From Prevotella sp. UBA7551 (lineage in GTDB: Bacteria > Bacteroidota > Bacteroidia > Bacteroidales > Bacteroidaceae), in NCBI GenBank assembly GCA_002479145.1, contig DLLX01000038.1, positions 17,569 to 45,885 on the forward strand: a stretch of 28,317 nucleotides of DNA, read 5' to 3'. The notes below the pieces were generated by a model. It ran no database searches. It had not been told where the DNA came from and saw only the letters and a list, made by a program, of their open reading frames with translations. Shown here piece by piece: positions 15,095-23,046 of the stretch. The position numbers and the translations under genes were made by a program. Numbering within the stretch: the stretch's first letter is position 1; each line of letters starts with the position of its first letter.

Positions 15095-17398
15095 ATGAGA
15101 AGAGCAATCGTTCACTTCCTTTGGGGAGGCTTGTCAATCGTTGTGGCTTTCTGCCTCATGTTTTTTATTGCCGTATGGCATGGCTGGATAGGCTACATGC
15201 CCGACATGGACACACTCTCCAACCCGATAGACAAGTTTGCCACACAGGTCTATTCAGCCAACGGCAAGCTCATCGGCACATGGAATGAAGCCAATGGAAA
15301 CCGTGTTGCGGTTGATTACAACAGCCTAAGCCCCCACTTGGTGCATGCATTAGTCGCTACGGAAGATGAGCGGTTTTATGATCACTCAGGCATTGACTAC
15401 ATTGCGTTAGGCCGTGCCATCGTCAAACGGGGCATCCTTGGCCACGCAGAAGCGGGCGGTGGTTCTACCATTACCCAGCAATTGGCGAAGCAACTCTATT
15501 CGGAAAAGGCCCACAACACACTGGAGCGTATGCTTCAAAAGCCTATCGAGTGGATTATTGCGGTCAAGTTGGAGCGGCATTTTACCAAGGAGGAGATTAT
15601 CGCTATGTACCTTAACTACTTCGACTTTCTCCACAATGCAGTCGGCATCAAGCGCGCAGCCAATATCTATTTCGACAAGGAGCCATGGCAACTTAATCTT
15701 GATGAGTCGGCCATATTGATAGGTATGTGCAAGAATCCGTCCATGTTCAATCCTATACGCCATAAAGAGCGTTGCCTTCAGCGCCGCAACGTGGTACTGT
15801 CCCAGATGCTTAAATGCGGTTACATCTCTTCCGAGCAATATGGGCAAGCCAGTGCACAGCCCGTTGCTCTTCATATTTCCAGTGAAAAACCCATAGCAGG
15901 AGCTGGCAATTATTTCCAAGTTTTCCTCAAACGGTACATGATGGCAGAGCTGCCCCAGCGCGAGAACTATCCCGCATGGCGTGAACGCCAGTTTGTACTC
16001 GACTCCATTGCCTGGGCTACCGACCCACTATACGGCTGGTGCAACAAGAACCACAAGCGCAGTGGGGAAAACTACAACGTCAATACCGACGGACTTCGCA
16101 TCTTCACGACGATAGATACACGCATGCAGCAATATGCCGAACAGGCCGTTCGCGAGCATGTGGGGGGAAGTTTACAGACGGCTTTCAATCAGGAAAACCG
16201 CAATAAGCCCAATGCTCCTTTTTCCTCTGGCATTACGCATCAGCAGATTAAGAACAGCATCAATCGCAGCATCCGTCAGAGCGACCGTTTCTTACGTATG
16301 AAGGAGGCGGGAGCATCCCCCGAGGATATCATCCGTGCGTTCCGCACACCTGTCGACATGACGGTCTTCACTTACCATGGTCCGGAAGAGCGGACAATGA
16401 CTCCCATTGACTCTATCATATATTACAAGAGCTTCCTGAGGTCGGCTTTTATGAGCATGGATCCTCATACGGGAGCTGTAAAAGCATACGTTGGCGGCAT
16501 CGACTATGACCATTTTAAGTATGATATGGTAATGGGGGGACGCCGTCAGGTGGGTTCGACCATCAAACCGTTCCTCTATGCGCTTGCCATGCAAAACGGC
16601 ATGACACCTTGTACCACCATTCTCAACGTGCAGCGTTCCTATGGTGGGTGGACTCCCCGCAACGGAAGCCATGCACGCTACGGCCAAAAGGTGTCGTTAC
16701 TGTGGGCATTGCAGCACTCCAACAACTGGGTTTCTGCCAGCCTGATTACCACGTTGGGACCGCAACAATTTGTGGGCATTCTCCACGATTTTGGCCTCAA
16801 CAATCCAGACATAGACCGCAATGCGACCCCTGTGCTTAGCCTTGGCCCATGCGAAGTGTCTGTGGGCGAAATGGTGTCAGCCTATACGGCCTTTGCCAAT
16901 GGCGGTGTTAGGTGTGCCCCCTTGTTTGTCACTAAGATTGAGGACAGCCACGGCAATGTCATAGCTAAGTTCCAACCGCTAATGACAGAGGTAATCAGCG
17001 AGGACAACTCCTACCGCATGATTGACATGATGCGTGCCGTTATCGATGGCGGAACGGGTAGTCGGCTGAAGAGTCAATACGGAATGCAAGGCGACATCTG
17101 CGGAAAGACAGGTACAACGAACAGCAATTCCGATGGCTGGTTCATCGCCTTTACGCCCGAGTTGGTCAGCGGAGCCTGGGTAGGAGGAGAAGTTCGCGAC
17201 ATCCATTTCGACTCCACATCGCTCGGTCAAGGTGCTTCAGCAGCGCTTCCCATCTGGGCTTACTTCATGAAGAAGATCTATGCCGACCGCGAACTGGGCT
17301 ACTCCGACAAGCGCAAATTTGCCATCCCCGACAGTTTTGATTTTTGTTCCACGTCCGAGGACAACGATATAAACGACATTCAGAATGTCTACTTCTAA
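15095..17398 (+). CDS. Class A penicillin-binding protein (PBP1A type)
   Basis: This is a bifunctional cell-wall synthase: a GT51 glycosyltransferase that polymerises lipid II plus a DD-transpeptidase that crosslinks the peptides, anchored in the inner membrane and facing the periplasm. The start at 15095 gives a 767-residue protein with a short basic N-terminus and one membrane anchor (about residues 5-25). The longer frame from 15008 would precede the predicted promoter. GT51 motifs are EDERFYDHSG (catalytic glutamate E90) and GGSTITQQLAKQ. The transpeptidase has S488-T-I-K491 (SxxK), S542-N-N544 (SxN) and KTGT at 671-674. A roughly 150-residue charged linker lies between the modules. The gene stands alone, divergent from pyrB. 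No strong terminator directly follows. Confidence 0.95.
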   Translation: MRRAIVHFLWGGLSIVVAFCLMFFIAVWHGWIGYMPDMDTLSNPIDKFATQVYSANGKLIGTWNEANGNRVAVDYNSLSPHLVHALVATEDERFYDHSGIDYIALGRAIVKRGILGHAEAGGGSTITQQLAKQLYSEKAHNTLERMLQKPIEWIIAVKLERHFTKEEIIAMYLNYFDFLHNAVGIKRAANIYFDKEPWQLNLDESAILIGMCKNPSMFNPIRHKERCLQRRNVVLSQMLKCGYISSEQYGQASAQPVALHISSEKPIAGAGNYFQVFLKRYMMAELPQRENYPAWRERQFVLDSIAWATDPLYGWCNKNHKRSGENYNVNTDGLRIFTTIDTRMQQYAEQAVREHVGGSLQTAFNQENRNKPNAPFSSGITHQQIKNSINRSIRQSDRFLRMKEAGASPEDIIRAFRTPVDMTVFTYHGPEERTMTPIDSIIYYKSFLRSAFMSMDPHTGAVKAYVGGIDYDHFKYDMVMGGRRQVGSTIKPFLYALAMQNGMTPCTTILNVQRSYGGWTPRNGSHARYGQKVSLLWALQHSNNWVSASLITTLGPQQFVGILHDFGLNNPDIDRNATPVLSLGPCEVSVGEMVSAYTAFANGGVRCAPLFVTKIEDSHGNVIAKFQPLMTEVISEDNSYRMIDMMRAVIDGGTGSRLKSQYGMQGDICGKTGTTNSNSDGWFIAFTPELVSGAWVGGEVRDIHFDSTSLGQGASAALPIWAYFMKKIYADRELGYSDKRKFAIPDSFDFCSTSEDNDINDIQNVYF

Positions 17399-17569
17399 GA
17401 AAAGGATATGGTAAAAAGGTCGTGAGGATTCGACTTACATCGGTTTTTAGTGCCTGTCTGTAGTGAATCACACAAGAGTAACCCTCTCAAAATCAGCCAA
17501 TAACACTTGGCGCAGGCCAGAACATTTAGCTTCTGTGGCCGATGCGTCTGCTCACCGTCTGAGCATGGG

Positions 17570-17665
17570 TTGCAAAAGGGCCTGTTTCGCCTTGCAATAG
17601 GGGCTAAAATGCCTTGCAATAGGGCCTCTTTTACATGGCAAAACAGGCCCTATTGCAAGGCAAAA
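17570..17665. repeat. 22-nt-period palindromic repeat array
   Basis: Units begin exactly 22 nt apart at 17570 (TTGCAAAAGGGCC), 17592 (TTGCAATAGGGGC), 17614 (TTGCAATAGGGCC) and 17636 (TGGCAAAACAGGCCC). The fourth unit is followed by the inverted copy. GCCTTGCAATAGGGCCT (17611-17627) and AGGCCCTATTGCAAGGC (17645-17661) form a perfect 17-bp stem with a 17-nt loop. The unit at 17592 can pair with the same arm, so two hairpins would compete. There are no unique spacers, so it is not CRISPR-like. It lacks a T-run, so it is not a standard terminator. A REP-like or MITE-like dispersed element, or an mRNA 3' stabiliser, is plausible. Confidence 0.75.
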
Positions 17666-17978
17666 CGAACGGTTTTGAAATCGGGCTTTGCGCTGACTCT
17701 TAGGCTGGATTTGACAGATGGTTGTTTGTTCAAGCAGACAAGAGGAAGTGCGTTCTCGTTGCACACCATGTTATTGCAGACATTTTCGTATGCTGTCGGC
17801 CTCAAAAAGTCAGAAAGCACCTTATGCGAAGCGAGCACAAGGCAACTCATTCTACAGACTTCACAACACAGCTTTACCTCAATCCGTTATTTGTTCGAAT
17901 ACGGCAAAAAACGAATGTCTTTCACTTTTCCGTCCCTTGCCACTATGTCTTTTGGCATCTTACTTCCGTAAGTGTGTA

Positions 17979-18065
17979 TTCAAGGCCCGCTATGCCATCA
18001 ACACCTCCTACAGCAACCGGCTCGAAACAGACAGCAACCTGAGAGGAAATCTAATGGTCAATTGA
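17979..18065 (+). pseudogene. Possible 3' remnant of an unknown gene
   Basis: Reading TTC AAG GCC CGC TAT GCC ATC AAC ACC to a TGA at 18063-18065 gives FKARYAINTSYSNRLETDSN and a few more residues. Codons here favour C at the third position, as in the real genes of the window, while the sequence just upstream in the same frame does not look coding. This may be the tail of a gene lost by deletion. I do not recognise the family. Chance composition is a real alternative. Confidence 0.25.
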
Positions 18066-18112
18066 TGCTTTTTCGTCAAATTAAACATTTGACGTTGATG
18101 TTGGAGACCAGT

Positions 18113-18310
18113 CTAAAACCTGTCTTTCGGCATACAAGCCCAAAGAACAAGATATACTAACACGCCAGAAAAGATAGTGGCAGCCGTCAGAATGACATAA
18201 ACAATGCGGAGTATAGCAACATCCCAACCGAAATAGTTGGCCACTCCTCCTAACACCCCTGCCACCCATTTGTCACTTGTTGACCTTGTGAGCCGTTTGT
18301 TGTACTCCAT
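18113..18310 (-). CDS. PspC-domain small membrane protein
   Basis: The 65-residue protein is almost entirely a PspC domain: a polar N-terminus (RLTRSTSDKWVAGVLGGVANYFG) matching the family's RS..K.iaGVcgGla.y.g pattern, then one long hydrophobic stretch (VAILRIVYVILTAATIFSGV onward) ending YLVLWACMPKDRF. PspC domains occur in phage-shock envelope-stress proteins. Stand-alone PspC proteins of this size are common in Bacteroidota, usually without a known partner. It starts 7 nt after the nitroreductase stop, so the two are co-transcribed. A role in membrane stress is inferred from the domain only. Confidence 0.85.
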   Translation of the reverse strand: MEYNKRLTRSTSDKWVAGVLGGVANYFGWDVAILRIVYVILTAATIFSGVLVYLVLWACMPKDRF

Positions 18311-18317
18311 AATTGGG

Positions 18318-18827
18318 TCAAATCTTCTGCCAAATATCGTTCAGTGCTTTTCGCTTTTTCCCTGGATTAGGGCAATCATCCGCAATGTGCCCTATGGGAA
18401 CAATCGCCACGGCCTCAAAACCATCTATAGGAAACAGCCGACTAACAGCCTCGACATCGTAATTGCACACCCAGCAAGTGCCGAGTCCACGGTCTGTAGC
18501 AGCCAAAGCGAGATGCTCCACAGCAATGCCGAGATCAATATCTGCGTGCGATTTGCCGTCATCTGGGCGCACCCAACCTTCAGAATTGTTCTTCATGCAG
18601 AGCACATAGAGCGGTGCGGAAGCAAACCAGGGACGATTATAACACTGGCGTATTTTTGCCTTAGCCTCTTCAGAAGCAAGCAAAAGAAACTTCCAAGGCT
18701 GTCGGTTACAGGCCGATGGTGCCAACTGAACGCACGACATGATATAATCAAGGTCGGCTTGTGCTACCGCCTCGTCAGTGAATTTACGCGCAGAAAAACG
18801 CTTGGTGGCTAATAACTTGAAGTCCAT
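18318..18827 (-). CDS. Nitroreductase-family flavoprotein
   Basis: The 169-residue FMN-dependent oxidoreductase is of the nitroreductase superfamily. These homodimers use NAD(P)H to reduce nitro-aromatics, quinones or flavins, and the natural substrate here is unknown. The N-terminal RFSARKF (about 10-16) matches the RxSxRxF FMN-phosphate signature. APSACNRQPWKF (about 36-47) is the second flavin-contact segment, and GLGTCWV (about 114-120) the third. It is short for the superfamily but has all core segments. It lies 15 nt downstream of the SDR gene and 7 nt upstream of pspC, forming a three-gene redox/stress-looking operon. The link to PspC is positional only. Confidence 0.9.
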   Translation of the reverse strand: MDFKLLATKRFSARKFTDEAVAQADLDYIMSCVQLAPSACNRQPWKFLLLASEEAKAKIRQCYNRPWFASAPLYVLCMKNNSEGWVRPDDGKSHADIDLGIAVEHLALAATDRGLGTCWVCNYDVEAVSRLFPIDGFEAVAIVPIGHIADDCPNPGKKRKALNDIWQKI

Positions 18828-18842
18828 AATTTGATTATTGCT

Positions 18843-19556
18843 TTAATAGTTTCCTTCATCCACTATTGGATAAAGCTCAATAAATTCTCCATTGTGCTGC
18901 TTCCCGTCATTGAGGATACCAGCCACTTTGTCTCCAATGACATCGGGCTGGTGCGAACCTGGACCGTTGTAGTGTCCGTTGAGGTCGGTGGAGGTTGCTC
19001 CTGGATGAATGGTGAACGCCTCTACTGGCACGTGGAAGTGGTCGAACTCCCATCCCATTGTGCTGATCATCGTGTTCTGACCCGCCTTGCTGGCCACATA
19101 GGCCATCGGATGCCAGTAGGGACTGAATGTGCTGGGAACGGTAATATTACAGATGCGTCCGTGGTTCCGTTCCAGAAGGGGAAGAAGCAACTTCGTCAAA
19201 TAGAAAGTACCAACGTAATTCACCTGCACCGTATCCATGACATCCTGCAAGGATTGTTCATAACTTCTCACCGACATATCGCCTGCGATGCCAGCATTGT
19301 TTACCAAAAGCGAAAGCGTGGGAAACTTCTTTGTTATTTCCTGTGCAGATGCTTCAATTTTCTTGTTGTCCGAAAGGTTAACATACTGCCAGCCAATAAT
19401 GTCAGCCCCCTCTGCTTGGAGCTTGTCTACGGCCTCCAGTGCGCGCTGCTCGCTACGCGCACCGATGACGACCTGCCATCCCGACTTGCCCAAATGGCGT
19501 GCTATCTCATACCCGATGCCCTTGTTGGCACCTGTCACTAAAGCTGTCTTTTTCAT
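18843..19556 (-). CDS. Short-chain dehydrogenase/reductase, atypical active site
   Basis: The 237-residue classical-type SDR has a cytosolic NAD(P)H-binding Rossmann fold. TGANKGIG (8-15) is the nucleotide-binding loop, NNAG is at 86-89, and YVASK gives Y153 and K157. Basic residues after strand 2 (GARSEQRA) suggest NADPH preference. The residue 13 before the tyrosine, normally the catalytic serine, is V140 in NITVPSTFS. T139 or S142 might substitute, or activity may be altered. The arrangement resembles carbonyl-reductase-like SDRs that act on ketones or quinones. The substrate cannot be told. It is the first gene of the SDR-nitroreductase-pspC operon, with a good promoter upstream. Confidence 0.9.
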   Translation of the reverse strand: MKKTALVTGANKGIGYEIARHLGKSGWQVVIGARSEQRALEAVDKLQAEGADIIGWQYVNLSDNKKIEASAQEITKKFPTLSLLVNNAGIAGDMSVRSYEQSLQDVMDTVQVNYVGTFYLTKLLLPLLERNHGRICNITVPSTFSPYWHPMAYVASKAGQNTMISTMGWEFDHFHVPVEAFTIHPGATSTDLNGHYNGPGSHQPDVIGDKVAGILNDGKQHNGEFIELYPIVDEGNY

Positions 19557-19602
19557 CTTTCTAAAGTTTCACCCTTTATGAAGGGCATTTCTTTTTTCGT
19601 TG

Positions 19603-19634
19603 TAAAGGTAGTGATTTTTGGCTAACCGAACAAA
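19603..19634 (-). promoter_or_regulatory. Predicted promoter of the SDR operon
   Basis: On the minus strand, TTTG (complement of 19631-19634) is followed after 20 nt by TACCTTTA (complement of 19603-19610). This matches TTTG-N20-TAnnTTTG with one change in the last position. A small hairpin, CCCTT-TATG-AAGGG (19572-19585), lies in the resulting leader of about 40 nt. Confidence 0.5.
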
Positions 19635-19699
19635 ATAATGTTGACCAAACTGCCTTTTTCTGGATGGAAAGTATTTGGACAGAGCCTTTCCTCGCTTAA

Positions 19700-20473
19700 T
19701 CACTCCTCTCCTAACCAGTCATCCACAAGCTTTCGAGCGATACTGAGTTTTTCGGGTAGAGGTGGAAGATGTTCCTTATCGAACCAGTTTCCTCGCTCCA
19801 GTTCGGAGCGTTGGAGATGGATTTCTCCACCCTCATAGTCCGCATGAAAGCCCACCATCAGTCCACAGGGGAAAGGCCAGGGTTGGGATCCAAAGTAGCG
19901 GAGGTTTGTTATGGTAAGACTTGTCTCCTCCATCACTTCGCGGCGGACTGCCTCCTCAAGCGTTTCTCCCGTCTCAACAAAGCCGGCCACCAGCCCATAG
20001 ATGCGGCGATTGGCAAAATTTCTCGCATGAACGAGCAACACTTCTTCTCCCCGATGGATAAGGACGATCACAGCAGTAGCGAGTTGAGGCCATATTTCCT
20101 TCCCACACTGAGTGCATTTTTTCGAGATAATGGTATCCATTCGCATCGGTGCGCCACAGGCTCCACAGTATTGAGTATTCCGATCCCAATAAAGAAGTTC
20201 ACGGCATTTTCCCGCTTTAAGGTATAGTTCCGTGGAAAGATGGTAGAAAGACTTGCGCAATGGGAATGCCTCAAAGCGTGGATCGTTGACAATAGGGCTG
20301 ACTATACTCACCGCACGCACCTCCGTTCCATCTTCCATCGGCGCAACCTCCATGACATGCGTGGATGGCTTCAGGGGAATGGGCGGCTGCTCAGACAAGG
20401 GTATAGTATAGCTTCCGTCTGTATTTTTACTCAACATGACAGTGTCATTGACGAATATAAACCAATATTTCAT
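19700..20473 (-). CDS. nudC: NADH pyrophosphatase (NudC type)
   Basis: NudC-type Nudix hydrolases cleave NAD(H) to NMN(H) and AMP, and in E. coli also remove NAD caps from RNA 5' ends. The 257-residue protein has an N-terminal domain, a four-cysteine zinc ribbon (C103, C106, C120, C123), and a Nudix box at 164-186 (GFVETGETLEEAVRREVMEE) with metal-binding glutamates E179, E182 and E183 in RREVMEE. The NudC-specific SQPWPFP motif at 196-202 separates NADH pyrophosphatases from other Nudix enzymes. Length fits the family. It starts 35 nt after the phosphoesterase gene on the same strand. The two are likely co-transcribed and act in sequence on nucleotides. Confidence 0.94.
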   Translation of the reverse strand: MKYWFIFVNDTVMLSKNTDGSYTIPLSEQPPIPLKPSTHVMEVAPMEDGTEVRAVSIVSPIVNDPRFEAFPLRKSFYHLSTELYLKAGKCRELLYWDRNTQYCGACGAPMRMDTIISKKCTQCGKEIWPQLATAVIVLIHRGEEVLLVHARNFANRRIYGLVAGFVETGETLEEAVRREVMEETSLTITNLRYFGSQPWPFPCGLMVGFHADYEGGEIHLQRSELERGNWFDKEHLPPLPEKLSIARKLVDDWLGEE

Positions 20474-20508
20474 GATGCAAGTCTTTTTTATATGCGCTGA
20501 ATAGTTTT

Positions 20509-22191
20509 CTATTTTCCAAGGAGCAGCCTGCGATCTCTATCTGCCGCAGGCCCAGTCCAGTCTTCTGGAACAAATCTCCAGTTATTGTTCGGTTTCGGGT
20601 CGAGTGTCCCTCTTCGTTTGATTTCCTGCATAAGGTAGGAGCGTTGGTCAAGCTCCCCCTCCCAGACAATGCGCGCCGGGAGCAAATTGTGGGCTATTCC
20701 CGCGCCCTTTGTGAGCAACTCACCCCCTCCGCTTCCGCGGTAACTATTGATGGCCACATTGTACCAGGAATTAAGGGAGAATGGTTTTCCGTCGCTCATT
20801 CTCAGGATTTTCACCTTTTCTCCATCCGGACGGGTCACATCCACCTCGTAGTCGATACCAGCAGCTGAATCAAAATTAAAGAATGGATGGGTTAGCTGAA
20901 TGTGGCGTGAACCGTTGTCAACCCTACTAAGGTGCAGTAGATGGTCATTAGGTGAGCGCATCGTATTCACCCAAAGGTCATAGCTCATCTCCAGATGACG
21001 ACGAATCTCTTCGCCTGTTAGTCGCATTACATAAATCTTGTCCTCATATCTGTATAGGTTGAACAAGTCGGCCACCGTTACTTGTCCAGCTTTGAACACA
21101 GACTGGAGTGACAGAGGAGCGTTGAAAGCCACATCTGCATGAGTGACTTGCAGCTTGTTGTTGAGGATAAAGTCATTGAAGGCCGACGAGCCAAACAGGC
21201 TGTCCAGACTGCCCATCCCGTGCAGAAAGATGCCCAAAGGCTGATCTGCCCACGCCTTCACGCGACTGATCGTGCCGGAGAAGTGGTGCATGTAAGCTGC
21301 ATCAGGAAGCAAATTGGAGAGATTGACTACCCTCCCCTGCTTCTGCGTGAGACTCCATCGTCCGCCCTCATACGTCATCTTGAGCGTAGCTAAGGCCACA
21401 TTGTGGGCACTATGGCCTGGATTCAAGCAGAGTACTTCCTTTCCTTCGCTGTTTTTTACGACCAATTGGCGCGGGATGTGGTCATGTCCGAAGAGCAGCA
21501 CGTCGAACCCTGGCACTTGTTCAGCCACCATTCGAACAGCATTCTCCCTACAACCTTGCAGCTTGACTCCACCATCCCACCCCGAATGGAATAGTCCGAC
21601 AATCACATCCGGGCGTTCACGTTGCTTGACATCCTGAACAACCTGACGCGCGGTTGTCACCATGTCTTCGAAACGAAGTCCGCTCCACAAATCTTTTTTC
21701 AGCCAACAGGGTACAGTTGGAGTCGTCAGCCCGACAATGGCAATCTTTATCTCTCCATCCTTGCACAGTACACAATAAGGTGGGACGTAGGGTCTGCCTG
21801 TTTTTGTATCAATAATGTTTGCTCCAAGAATTGGGGCATGGCTCTGCTTGATCCACTTATCATAAATGGCATGGCCAGTCCCTATGTCATGATTGCCCAA
21901 TGTCTGGGCGTCATAACGGAGATAATTGGTACATTGGACAGCAATGTGGGGATCGCTGGATGCTACGTGATGGTAATAATAGCATATTGGCTGCCCTTGT
22001 AACAGGTCTCCGTTGTCAAGCAAGAACACGTTTTCTGCCCCATATCGGTCACGCATTTGCTCTGCGAACGTATGTACACGGGCAAGCGATCCTGACACTT
22101 CACAGTGGTTGACGAAGTCGTAAGGAAAGAAATGGCCGTGTACGTCGGAGGTTTCTATAATCTGAATGATTTGGGTCTTGTCGTTTTTCAT
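20509..22191 (-). CDS. 5'-nucleotidase / metallophosphoesterase (UshA-like)
   Basis: The 560-residue two-domain enzyme is related to UshA and YfkN. The N-terminal metallophosphoesterase has all metal motifs: D16-V-H18 in SDVHGH, NGDLLQG, GNHD, GLFHSG and FGHDH. The C-terminal 5'-nucleotidase domain (from about residue 310) binds the nucleoside and includes GSSAFNDF, VADLFNLYRYEDKIYVMRLTG and NSYRGSGGGE. Relatives hydrolyse nucleoside monophosphates, UDP-sugars or 2',3'-cyclic nucleotides. The exact substrate is not readable here. Unlike UshA, it begins MKNDKTQIIQIIETSDVHGH with no signal peptide, so it looks cytoplasmic. It is the first gene of the pair with nudC: AMP and NMN made by NudC would be natural substrates (inference). 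Confidence 0.9.
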   Translation of the reverse strand: MKNDKTQIIQIIETSDVHGHFFPYDFVNHCEVSGSLARVHTFAEQMRDRYGAENVFLLDNGDLLQGQPICYYYHHVASSDPHIAVQCTNYLRYDAQTLGNHDIGTGHAIYDKWIKQSHAPILGANIIDTKTGRPYVPPYCVLCKDGEIKIAIVGLTTPTVPCWLKKDLWSGLRFEDMVTTARQVVQDVKQRERPDVIVGLFHSGWDGGVKLQGCRENAVRMVAEQVPGFDVLLFGHDHIPRQLVVKNSEGKEVLCLNPGHSAHNVALATLKMTYEGGRWSLTQKQGRVVNLSNLLPDAAYMHHFSGTISRVKAWADQPLGIFLHGMGSLDSLFGSSAFNDFILNNKLQVTHADVAFNAPLSLQSVFKAGQVTVADLFNLYRYEDKIYVMRLTGEEIRRHLEMSYDLWVNTMRSPNDHLLHLSRVDNGSRHIQLTHPFFNFDSAAGIDYEVDVTRPDGEKVKILRMSDGKPFSLNSWYNVAINSYRGSGGGELLTKGAGIAHNLLPARIVWEGELDQRSYLMQEIKRRGTLDPKPNNNWRFVPEDWTGPAADRDRRLLLGK

Positions 22192-22356
22192 GCCATGAGA
22201 ATTATAATGTGTGTGGTAAAAAGTGGCATGGAAAAGATGGCATCTTCACCTCTATGTTGGCTTCACCAGGCATAATACAGGTTGTGGGAATGGTGTGTTG
22301 GCTGAAGAATGAAGGCTGATGTGGGCCACCCTGACAGTATGATTAGGATGCAAAAG

Positions 22357-22980
22357 TTAGTTACCGTCATGTGTTTGGCGAGTTGTATGCGCCAATCTCC
22401 GATGAGTTTGACGCGCTTCATCACGTGCCACCATTGCCCCATAGACGTAGGCTAAGCCTAAAGTTTGCCATGACTGGGCGTAAAGTGCAAGCGCAAAGCA
22501 CACGGTAAGTGTAATAGCAGTCTGAATCCAAAACCCAATTCCCAGCACTTCGGGGTCACCTTGCGCCATCAGCGTATGGTCAACGTGTCCCGCCGCCAAA
22601 AGAACAAATGCGGGAATGAGCAGCAGCACAAAGATGACCACGCACAGTAAGCCTGAAAGAACAGAAAAGGCAAGGAAACGACCAAGGTTACGTAGGATGC
22701 GCTTCAGGGCAATTCCTGTTTTAGGAAGTGGTGCGGTCATGCTGAGGGTGACTCGATAGAGATAGCAAAGTGAAACCAAAGTCAGCAATAAGACTGCCAC
22801 CGCACAAAACCAATGTGCAGTCAAGCTCATCGTGACAGTCAGTGCGAGACCTGCCGAAGTGGCGATGATCGGCCTCCATGTCCGGCGGAGTATTGTCAGT
22901 TGTTGGCTGACGAAAAGTCGGTAGCCATCCACCATGCAACGGGCTACGCTACGGTCTTTTTTCAGTTCTTGTTCTATCAT
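22357..22980 (-). CDS. Unrecognised four-segment membrane protein
   Basis: I do not recognise this 207-residue protein. It has a charged cytosolic-looking N-terminus (MIEQELKKDRSVARCMVDGY). Four hydrophobic segments follow at about 38-56, 58-78, 103-130 and 150-170. The C-terminal tail is basic and histidine-rich (RDEARQTHRRLAHTTRQTHD). No enzymatic motif is seen. It lies 66 nt after the RNA methyltransferase gene on the same strand, so it is probably co-transcribed, though the pairing gives no clear functional hint. Its codon use resembles the neighbours. The 165-nt gap that follows (22192-22356) shows no clear terminator. Confidence 0.75.
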   Translation of the reverse strand: MIEQELKKDRSVARCMVDGYRLFVSQQLTILRRTWRPIIATSAGLALTVTMSLTAHWFCAVAVLLLTLVSLCYLYRVTLSMTAPLPKTGIALKRILRNLGRFLAFSVLSGLLCVVIFVLLLIPAFVLLAAGHVDHTLMAQGDPEVLGIGFWIQTAITLTVCFALALYAQSWQTLGLAYVYGAMVARDEARQTHRRLAHTTRQTHDGN

Positions 22981-23046
22981 TTCTTGTCAGATAACGTATT
23001 TCCCAGTACCAATATCCACACTATTCAGCTGCTTTGACCATGTATC

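Larger units (their letters stand above)
17399..18112. other. 714-nt region without an intact gene
   Basis: This region lies between the convergent PBP and PspC genes. It contains a 6-bp hairpin TGCTCA-CCGTC-TGAGCA (17549-17565), the 22-nt-period palindromic array (17570-17665), a coding-like 3' fragment (17979-18065) and a 7-bp hairpin CGTCAAA/TTTGACG (18074-18094) with no good T-run on either strand. Several overlapping ORFs of 60-150 codons exist on both strands. They run through the repeats, show no conserved motif, and are judged spurious. Confidence 0.65.

Noticed and set aside
17570..17665. Repeat array considered as CRISPR
   Set aside because: Units are contiguous, degenerate, partly inverted, and have no unique spacers. 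No cas gene is nearby.
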